Origin: JBNLBT01 sp050303435
GTDB taxonomy: Bacteria; Pseudomonadota; Gammaproteobacteria; Xanthomonadales; Marinicellaceae
Reading direction: 5' to 3'
Assembly: GCA_050303435.1 (NCBI GenBank)
Contig: JBNLBT010000006.1
Coordinates: forward strand, 6,728 to 70,727
DNA length: 64,000 nt
Shown: positions 57,808 through 64,000 of the stretch, piece after piece
Position numbering within the stretch: the first letter of the stretch is position 1
Layout of the letters: every line of letters begins with the position of its first letter
Program-made: the position numbers and the translations under genes
The notes under the pieces: generated by a model
Seen by the model: the letters and a program-made list of their open reading frames with translations, nothing else
Database searches by the model: none
What the model was told of the DNA's origin: nothing

Positions 57808-59250
57808 ATGCTGAAAGATCTCAATGACCTGCAGCAACCGGGCACATTGCAGGCCGATGTGTGCGTGGTGGGCGCAGGCCCTGCCGGCCTCACCCTGGCC
57901 ATGCAATTGTCCGATCTTGGACGTCGAGTGGTGTTGCTGGAAGCCGGTGGGCTGCAGTTTCCCGAAGCCCGCGAACAGGCCTTGTACAGTGGTGAGGTGG
58001 GCGCGGGTGAATACCCGCTGGCGGCCTCGCGACTGCGCTATTTCGGCGGCACCAGCAATCACTGGGGCGGCTGGTGCCGTCCACTGGACGCCATTGATTT
58101 CGAAGCGCGCCCGCACACGCCCCTGAGCGGATGGCCGATTGAGCGACGCGAACTGGATGTGCATTACCGCCGCGCGGCCGAGGTCTGCCAGATTCCCAAT
58201 TACGAAGCCCTGCAAGCCGTGGCCAACGAACGACCCGAAGGCCTGCTGGATGACAGCGACGGGGTGTTGCGCAATCGATACTTTGTGTTCAGTCCACCGA
58301 CCCGGTTCGGTCCGGTGTACACATCGCGCATGGAAACGGACGCGCGCATCCAGTGCCTGCTGCACGCCAACGCCACTGAATTGATCGTGCAGCAGCGCCG
58401 CGTGCTGGGTGTGCGGGCGCAATCTCTGCAGGGGCAGCGCGTGCGCGTTGAGGCCGAGCACACCGTGTTGGCCATGGGCGGCATTGAAAACGCCCGATTC
58501 CTGCTCAATCAACAGCCACCCGGTTTCAGTCGCGGCGTCGGCAACGAGAGCGATTGGGTGGGACGCTGTTTCATGGACCATCCGGGGCATGCCGCGGCGC
58601 AGTTTCTGTTGCCTGCCGGACTTAACTATCGCCGCATCGAACACCGCGGCGCTGCATTGATGCCGGTGCTTGGCTTGTCGGACGAGGTGTTGCGTCGTGA
58701 AGGTCTGAATAATTTTTGTGTTCTGCTGTCGGCGATTCGCAACGAAAGCATGCTGGGCAAAAACTATGCCCATAACCCGTGGTTGCAACAACAGGCCAAT
58801 CTATACAACAGCACGTGGATCTTTGAACCCACGCCTTGTCGCGACAGCCGCGTGACGCTGAACGAAGAGGTCGATGCGTTGGGCCTGCGCAAACTGCGCC
58901 TGGACTGGCGATTCAATCCTTCTGACTTTACCACCCTGGACCGCGCGGTCAAGCTGTTTGCTGAAGCCCTGGGGGTGCGCGGTCTGGGTCGCGTGCGCAG
59001 TCAGAAATTGCCATTGAATCCGGACGCTTTGCCGGGGCTGTCGCCGGGGTTTCACCACGGCGGCACCACGCGCATGTCGGTCGGGCCCGAAGAGGGCGTG
59101 GTGGATGTCAACCTGAAAGTGCATGACTGCACGGGCTTGCATGTGCTGAGCAACGGCGTGTTTCCCAGCGTGGGTTTTTCCAACCCCACCTTGACCATTG
59201 TGGCCCTGGCCTTGCGGCTGGGCCACCACCTGCATGGAGGGTTGTCATGA
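57808..59250 (+). CDS. GMC-family FAD-dependent oxidoreductase
   Basis: A 480-residue flavoenzyme. The FAD-binding fold opens DVCVVGAGPAGLTLAMQL with an acidic VVLLEAGG; the GMC-type SRLRYFGGTSNHWGG follows; and the C-terminus has HHGGTTRMSVGPEEGVVDVN and the conserved SNGVFPSVGFSNPTLTIVALALRLG. It should oxidise an alcohol or sugar. No signal peptide is present, so it is probably exported, if at all, with its neighbour. The stop overlaps the next gene's ATG by 4 bases. Confidence 0.88.
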   Translation: MLKDLNDLQQPGTLQADVCVVGAGPAGLTLAMQLSDLGRRVVLLEAGGLQFPEAREQALYSGEVGAGEYPLAASRLRYFGGTSNHWGGWCRPLDAIDFEARPHTPLSGWPIERRELDVHYRRAAEVCQIPNYEALQAVANERPEGLLDDSDGVLRNRYFVFSPPTRFGPVYTSRMETDARIQCLLHANATELIVQQRRVLGVRAQSLQGQRVRVEAEHTVLAMGGIENARFLLNQQPPGFSRGVGNESDWVGRCFMDHPGHAAAQFLLPAGLNYRRIEHRGAALMPVLGLSDEVLRREGLNNFCVLLSAIRNESMLGKNYAHNPWLQQQANLYNSTWIFEPTPCRDSRVTLNEEVDALGLRKLRLDWRFNPSDFTTLDRAVKLFAEALGVRGLGRVRSQKLPLNPDALPGLSPGFHHGGTTRMSVGPEEGVVDVNLKVHDCTGLHVLSNGVFPSVGFSNPTLTIVALALRLGHHLHGGLS

Positions 59251-60335
59251 GCCTGAATCGACGTGAAGTGATGAAAGCGGCGGCCTGGCTTGTGCTGGGT
59301 GGTGCCGGTGGCGCCTGGTGGATGCGTGGCCGAGAGTTGCAGTGCGCTGACGCGATGACAACCGACGCGGCCGAATCCGTATCCGTTCAAGGGATGGCCA
59401 CGGTCGACCCGTTGCAGGGCATTCAACTGAGCGATGCAGTGGTGGAGATTCTGCCCGATGGGCAGGCGGCGTTGGACATCTTGCGGCAACGCTATGGTGC
59501 GCCGGATGCGGCGCAGTCCGGGCCATGGCTGGCCGCACTGAAAACCGACATTGAGGCGGATTTTGCAGCCGGGCGCGTGCAGCAGGTGGGTGACTGGTAT
59601 CTGAGTGACACCGAGTTGCAGGTGCTGGCCGCCGCCTGGGCCATGCACGGTGAGGCCTTGTTGTCCGCTGCGGAGGACGAATTGCCATGGCACACCGCCG
59701 CCGAGGCGCGCATTGTGGATTTGATCGATTGGGGGCCCAGACGCACGCATCGGGGCATCAAGTTCAACGAGCAGTCCGATGGGCATTGCGGTTTGTGGTT
59801 TTTAGCCAACAACGTGCCGCAGGGCCTGAAAATTTATATCGACGGGCGGGAGCGTCGGCTGGTTGCCAGTGAACAGGGCTTCACCTCCGGCATCTATGAC
59901 CACGTTGAGGCATTTCTCGAGCAGACGGGGGATCACCAAATACAGTTGTACGATGCCATCAATCACAAAAAACAGACCCTGGGCGTTTTTCAGGTGATGC
60001 CGCTGCCTGAATTTCACCGCTACGCCGATGGCCGGGTTTCCAGTGTGTTCAGCGACGTGCTTGATTGGGGGCCCAAAAGGGCCGAACTGGGTCAGTCTTT
60101 CAACACCCAACCGTCCGGGGAATCGGCCTTCTGGGTCAAAATCACCTGCATCTCAAAACGCGCGCATCTTGAATTCAATGGCCATCGTTTGCCGACCACG
60201 GTGCAGTTCGATCTGGTGACCGCGCGCATAGAACAGCACAAACTGCCGGAGAAGTCGGGCCGTTATCCACTGCGCCTGATTGACGCGGCCGCGGCCGAAG
60301 CCCTCATCGTCGGTCACATGGTCATCAGCGATTGA
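59247..60335 (+). CDS. Tat-exported GMC partner protein with duplicated DWGP domain
   Basis: A 362-residue protein. A Tat-like leader (LNRREVMKAAAWLVLGGAG) is followed by a region like the small subunit of sugar dehydrogenases (DFAAGRVQQVGDWYLSDTELQVLAA). Then come two copies of an about 100-residue beta domain with the shared pattern V.DWGP.R...G..FN.Q..G....W: one at IDWGPRRTHRGIKFNEQSDG, one at LDWGPKRAELGQSFNTQPSG. It probably carries the GMC enzyme across the membrane and docks it (inference). I do not recognise the DWGP domain. Confidence 0.7.
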   Translation: MSLNRREVMKAAAWLVLGGAGGAWWMRGRELQCADAMTTDAAESVSVQGMATVDPLQGIQLSDAVVEILPDGQAALDILRQRYGAPDAAQSGPWLAALKTDIEADFAAGRVQQVGDWYLSDTELQVLAAAWAMHGEALLSAAEDELPWHTAAEARIVDLIDWGPRRTHRGIKFNEQSDGHCGLWFLANNVPQGLKIYIDGRERRLVASEQGFTSGIYDHVEAFLEQTGDHQIQLYDAINHKKQTLGVFQVMPLPEFHRYADGRVSSVFSDVLDWGPKRAELGQSFNTQPSGESAFWVKITCISKRAHLEFNGHRLPTTVQFDLVTARIEQHKLPEKSGRYPLRLIDAAAAEALIVGHMVISD

Positions 60336-60388
60336 GCCATAGGAGTCTGTTTTCAGACCCTGGATCCCGTGCCCTGACACGCGCGACC

Positions 60389-63300
60389 TCACCGCATGGT
60401 TGGATCGCCGAGCAAATGCCAGCCCAACAACACATCGCGGTGATCCGGGTGCAGCGTGGCCAGATCGCGTTTGGCCTGCAGAATGGCTTCACCGATGCTC
60501 AGCTGAGTGTCTTTCATGCGCGGCAACAGTCGCTGCGCCAGTTGCTGCTCATGCCCGGCTTCGGTCAGCGTCGCTGCGCCCATGATCAGCGCCGCACCGG
60601 CGGGTTGGCCGAACAGGTGATCGCTCAGGCTGTGGTGTTCCGGCAGCACATGATAGGTGCTCCAGCAACCCCACTGGATGAATCCAACCGGTCGCTGTAG
60701 GTTCTGCAACTGCAGCGCGTCGTCGGCGCTGAAGACGTTTTCAAAGGACCAGCGATGCGGCGAAGAATGGCCAAAATAATTGACCCAGTCGAGGCCGGTG
60801 TTGATCTCGGTTGTGATCAGGCTGTTGACAGCAGTGGCGTCCAGTGGTCCCAGCTGCGCCTGCTGAATGGCCCATGCATCGCCGAGCAAGCCCGCCAACT
60901 GTGCACTCACCGCATTGAATGATGTGCCCCGATCGGACACAAACAGGGCCTCGTTGATTTCACCGCGGGCGGTGAACAATTGACGTTTGCTCAGCCAGTC
61001 TTGCACCTCGGCGCTGCTGCGCACCGGCAGGCGTCCAATGGCCAGATCGGGCACCGCGTCGTTGTCCAGATCGCCGTACATGGCGTCCACCGGGGCGTGG
61101 TGTATCAAATCGTCGGTGGCGGTGTAGGGTGTGGGCAGGAAAGCCACGCTGCCGAGACCGAGGTTGTCGTGGTAGTCGCGGCTGTCGGCGCCCACCAGCA
61201 GCACATGCGTCAGTGGCTGACTGCTGGCCACTTCGGCAATGAATCGTTGAAGTGCCGAAGCGTCCGGTCGGTGATGGCTGTATTTGGCGTAGAGGTCTTC
61301 GCTGCTGGCCACTGACGGGCGCCAGCCTTCGGCGCGTTGGGCTGCAAGCAATGGCCCCAAATCGTCGATGAAGTCTGGATGGCTGATGATCAACACATCG
61401 GTTGCCTGGGTTGGCAGCGGCTCGTTGGCCTGGTACAGGCTGAGTCTTGCCGGGGTGATGGAATCAGTGCGTGCAATCCAGTATTCTGCTGAGGCCGCCA
61501 GCCACGGCAGCAGCAGCCGCTGAGCCGCGCCGTCGTGTTGCATGGATTGCTCGCTCAGGCGCAGGGTGCCACTCTGGTTGCGGACGTAGACGCTCATCGC
61601 TCCGGCGCCGACGTTTTCGACGATGAAATGTACAGCGCCGTTGTCGGCTGCCTGTTCGAAGCCATGGGCAAATATCCGCTCTGCCTGCTGGCCTTGCGGG
61701 CGCGGCACAAAGTGCATCGAATCCCCCTGCATGCGCAACTCCGCGGGGTAACTCAGGCTCAGCGATTCCACATGCACCACGTCGTGATCGGCGCCGCTGT
61801 CGCCGGGCAGTCGCAGGCGCAGATGGCCGGCGTTGAGCAGGGCGGTGGAATCCAGGGACTGTTGCAGTTGCAGTGGTGTGATGCCATCAAAGCGGCGGTC
61901 GGCCAGCACGGTTTCGTCCAGCAGCCACTGCAAGTGATGATCGGGGTCCAGATGTTGCCAGTCGCTGCCGCCCCACAGATTGATGCGCGCCAGCGCAGGC
62001 ACGTCCGCCAATGGCAACAGGTCATCGATTTCCAACGGCCATTCAGCCAGCGCCGGGGCGCCGCTGCTGATCAGTCGTTGCAGATACCACGGGTCGTCCA
62101 GGGGCGCCGCGAAGGAATACGCGAGGTTGTCCGACCACATCAGCTCGCGCTGGTGATACATCGCTTGCGCCGCGCTGGGCAAACCCGGGTTGTGCGTTGC
62201 GATCATCTCGTCGAGCGGCGCGTCTTCCAGACTCAACAGGTGCACCAGCGTGTTGTCATAGCGGGTGGGGCGGTGATCGGAGATGAACTCAAAGCGCGTA
62301 TTCTCGTCGATCACGGCGCTGCTGCTGTGCAATGGCACCGTTGCGCCGGCCAGACTCAGGCGCACGCGCCGTGCATCGGCGCCGCGCCAGTCGACGCCCA
62401 GCGCCAGCAGATCGCTGTACTCTATGCGCTGCACGCCGGCGCGATCGGTGTGCACCCGCACCACGCTGTCCTGTGCTGACAGAAGGCTCTGCCTTTCCTG
62501 GTGCTTGCGCCGGTGCTCCGCGCCGAGCGCTGTCCAGTCGAATGACTGCACTGCGTCGCGCGCGCCGTACTCGCCGTTGAAGGCGAAGGGGCCATGCTGC
62601 ACGCGACGACCATTGATGCCGACGTCTTCCAGCACCACAGCGTCCCAGGCATCGGCCTGTTCAATGCGCCAACGGTAAAGTCGCGCGCCATCGCTGTCCA
62701 CTGCTTCGGGCTGCAGCCGTTCCCGGTTCAGGCGTTCGCGCTGCCCGCCTTTGAGACCATAGACATTGAAACCGGCGTGCGCCGATTCGTGCGCGGTGTG
62801 CCAATTGATCACGGCCACGCCGTTGCTGCGCTGGGTTTTCACCTGGGCCAGGCTGACCGGCGTCAGACTGACGTCCAGCAAATAGTCTTCCACTTCGCCA
62901 CTGGTGGCCGGTCCGGTCGGCGTTTCCGTGGCAAACAGCGGCTCGGTGTCATAGAAACGGCAGCGCGACTCAAGAAAATCGTCGCCCGGCATGCCGAAGG
63001 TGCTGCCCGGATCGATGGTCACCGGCACCGCAAAACTGCCGGCCGTGGCAAACGTCTCGGCCACCGCTTGCTCAGCGCCGGCAAACACGCCGTCGTTGTT
63101 CCAGTCAAACCAGCAGGCCAGAAAGCCCGAGCTGTTGGTGGTGACCGACAATTGCGCGTTGCTGCTGCCGGGCAGCCACAGGCCGGAGGCCACCACGCCG
63201 TCGTCATCCAGGTCATCCGAGTTGGGCATGGCGTCACTGTCGGCCGACCAATTGCTGCCCAGACGGGACGCACCGGCGCCGGTGTGCCAGGCGGTGCCGT

Positions 63301-64000
63301 AGGTGCTCTCCAGGTCACTGAAATCGGCGCTCATGATCTGACCGCCCTGAGCGATCAGGCACCATTCGTTCAGGGTGCCGATGTCCGGCGTGACCAGATC
63401 CTGCACGGTCAACACCCAATTGCCGTCGAAGGTGTCGCCGTTGAATGTCGACAGGGGGTTGTTGGGGGCAAAGGTGCCGTTGATGGTTGGCGTGGCCGCT
63501 GCGCACTGATCTTCCACCGGCAGTGCGGCGGCGTCATCCAGTGTCGCGTCGATGTTGTTGCGATCGCAGCCGTACAGGGTGTTGGGCACGCCGATGCGGT
63601 CAACCACGGTCACATTGGTGGCCGATTCGACGTGTGACAGGGTGTAAATCAGATCGCCGACCCAGGTGTGGGTGGTGTCGAGAGACACATTCAGGTCGCT
63701 GATGATGAATCCGTCGACCGGGTTGAGGGTGTCGGACAGGCCCAGCAGGTTGCCGTCGGGTATGGCAGCGGCGGGGGTGCTGCACTCGGTCACCGAAACC
63801 GGCACCAAAGTGACAAAGGAGGCCACGCTGTAGGCGCCGGCGCCGCAGGCGTTGTTGACCCGCACACGCCAGTAATAATCGCTGCCGGGGTTGAGGGTTG
63901 GGGCCGGGGTGTATGTGGTGCCGGTGACCGTGGCGCTGTCCAGCACGGCGGTGAACGCCGGGTCGCTGGCAATCTCCACATCATAGCTCAGTGCGGTGGC
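60389..64000 (-). CDS. Large secreted C25 (gingipain-like) cysteine protease, N-terminus outside window
   Basis: At least 1,203 residues; the frame is open to base 64000, so the start and signal peptide lie beyond. From the visible N-side: a fibronectin III segment (DSATVTGTTYTPAP, YYWRVRV), a proprotein-convertase P domain (NVSLDTTHTWVGDLIYTLSH and WVLTVQDLV), a GEVEDY domain (CWFDWNNDGVFAGAEQ, SGEVEDYLLDV), a middle beta region with an internal RIFAHGFE motif, and the C25 caspase-like fold: VLIISHPDFIDDL, LLVGADSRDYHD, YGDLDNDAVPDLAIGRLPV, catalytic His in VNYFGHSSPHRW and Cys in FIQWGCWSTYHV. It ends GWHLLGDPTMR. Secreted endopeptidase. Confidence 0.85.
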   Translation of the reverse strand, partial: ATALSYDVEIASDPAFTAVLDSATVTGTTYTPAPTLNPGSDYYWRVRVNNACGAGAYSVASFVTLVPVSVTECSTPAAAIPDGNLLGLSDTLNPVDGFIISDLNVSLDTTHTWVGDLIYTLSHVESATNVTVVDRIGVPNTLYGCDRNNIDATLDDAAALPVEDQCAAATPTINGTFAPNNPLSTFNGDTFDGNWVLTVQDLVTPDIGTLNEWCLIAQGGQIMSADFSDLESTYGTAWHTGAGASRLGSNWSADSDAMPNSDDLDDDGVVASGLWLPGSSNAQLSVTTNSSGFLACWFDWNNDGVFAGAEQAVAETFATAGSFAVPVTIDPGSTFGMPGDDFLESRCRFYDTEPLFATETPTGPATSGEVEDYLLDVSLTPVSLAQVKTQRSNGVAVINWHTAHESAHAGFNVYGLKGGQRERLNRERLQPEAVDSDGARLYRWRIEQADAWDAVVLEDVGINGRRVQHGPFAFNGEYGARDAVQSFDWTALGAEHRRKHQERQSLLSAQDSVVRVHTDRAGVQRIEYSDLLALGVDWRGADARRVRLSLAGATVPLHSSSAVIDENTRFEFISDHRPTRYDNTLVHLLSLEDAPLDEMIATHNPGLPSAAQAMYHQRELMWSDNLAYSFAAPLDDPWYLQRLISSGAPALAEWPLEIDDLLPLADVPALARINLWGGSDWQHLDPDHHLQWLLDETVLADRRFDGITPLQLQQSLDSTALLNAGHLRLRLPGDSGADHDVVHVESLSLSYPAELRMQGDSMHFVPRPQGQQAERIFAHGFEQAADNGAVHFIVENVGAGAMSVYVRNQSGTLRLSEQSMQHDGAAQRLLLPWLAASAEYWIARTDSITPARLSLYQANEPLPTQATDVLIISHPDFIDDLGPLLAAQRAEGWRPSVASSEDLYAKYSHHRPDASALQRFIAEVASSQPLTHVLLVGADSRDYHDNLGLGSVAFLPTPYTATDDLIHHAPVDAMYGDLDNDAVPDLAIGRLPVRSSAEVQDWLSKRQLFTARGEINEALFVSDRGTSFNAVSAQLAGLLGDAWAIQQAQLGPLDATAVNSLITTEINTGLDWVNYFGHSSPHRWSFENVFSADDALQLQNLQRPVGFIQWGCWSTYHVLPEHHSLSDHLFGQPAGAALIMGAATLTEAGHEQQLAQRLLPRMKDTQLSIGEAILQAKRDLATLHPDHRDVLLGWHLLGDPTMR

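Noticed and set aside
1..64000. CRISPR arrays, tRNA or rRNA genes, insertion sequences, prophage or integron features
   Set aside because: No spaced direct repeats, cloverleaf sequences, rRNA-like blocks, transposases or integrases were seen on either strand.

Overview
The window looks like chromosomal DNA of a free-living, moderately GC-rich gammaproteobacterium. The markers are rpsF-rpsR-rplI followed by dnaB and alr, mfd followed by csiV, and single-copy fabI. Many secreted proteins end in a short 'IF..GFE' tail, which I associate from memory with Xanthomonadales/Lysobacterales-like lineages and Marinicella; this placement is tentative. I see no rRNA, tRNA, CRISPR array, insertion sequence or prophage. 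Genes are dense, and many are linked by 4-base overlaps.

Region by region. 1-8.0 kb: a gene cut by the window edge, a GNAT acetyltransferase, an ArsI/CadI-type lyase with a SigZ-like sigma factor, a secreted beta-helix protein, a small exported protein, a secreted M14 carboxypeptidase coupled to a DUF2288 gene, and a YhhN lysoplasmalogenase. 8.0-8.5 kb is non-coding and holds a row of hairpins. 8.5-19.6 kb: a DUF2306 membrane protein, an AraC regulator, a hydrolase/ABC transporter/two-component operon, a YdeI-like/hydrolase/hydrolase-OsmC cluster, and an ACT-domain protein. 19.8-31.0 kb: secreted proteins, a methyltransferase, a giant multi-domain glycosyltransferase, a PHB-depolymerase-like esterase, a membrane TPR protein and small proteins. 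31.0-38.3 kb: a Ser/Thr kinase, ECF sigma factor and ankyrin operon, a CPA2 antiporter with a PaiB-like protein, and an encapsulated-ferritin-like protein. 38.3-46.5 kb: an esterase/aldo-keto reductase operon with a Fur-box-like site, an FG-GAP/UnbV protein, a sorting-tail protein, a DUF2834 protein, AidB-like acyl-CoA dehydrogenase, a glycosyltransferase and a PAP2 phosphatase. 46.6-57.7 kb is the housekeeping core: fabI, mfd-csiV-yceI, rpsF-rpsR-rplI, dnaB, alr and an NTP/NDP-type transporter. 57.8-64.0 kb: a GMC oxidoreductase with a Tat-exported partner, and a large secreted C25 (gingipain-like) protease that runs off the window.

The most unusual points are: a tagless orphan EncFtn; the recurrent IF..GFE tail on unrelated exported proteins; a hairpin array at 8.2-8.4 kb; a GMC partner protein with a duplicated 'DWGP' domain; an exact CRP/Clp-type palindrome before a TPR gene whose start codon is unclear; and a Fur-box-like site in front of an enterochelin-esterase-like gene. 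Function calls come from motif reading and remembered family features; no database search was run.
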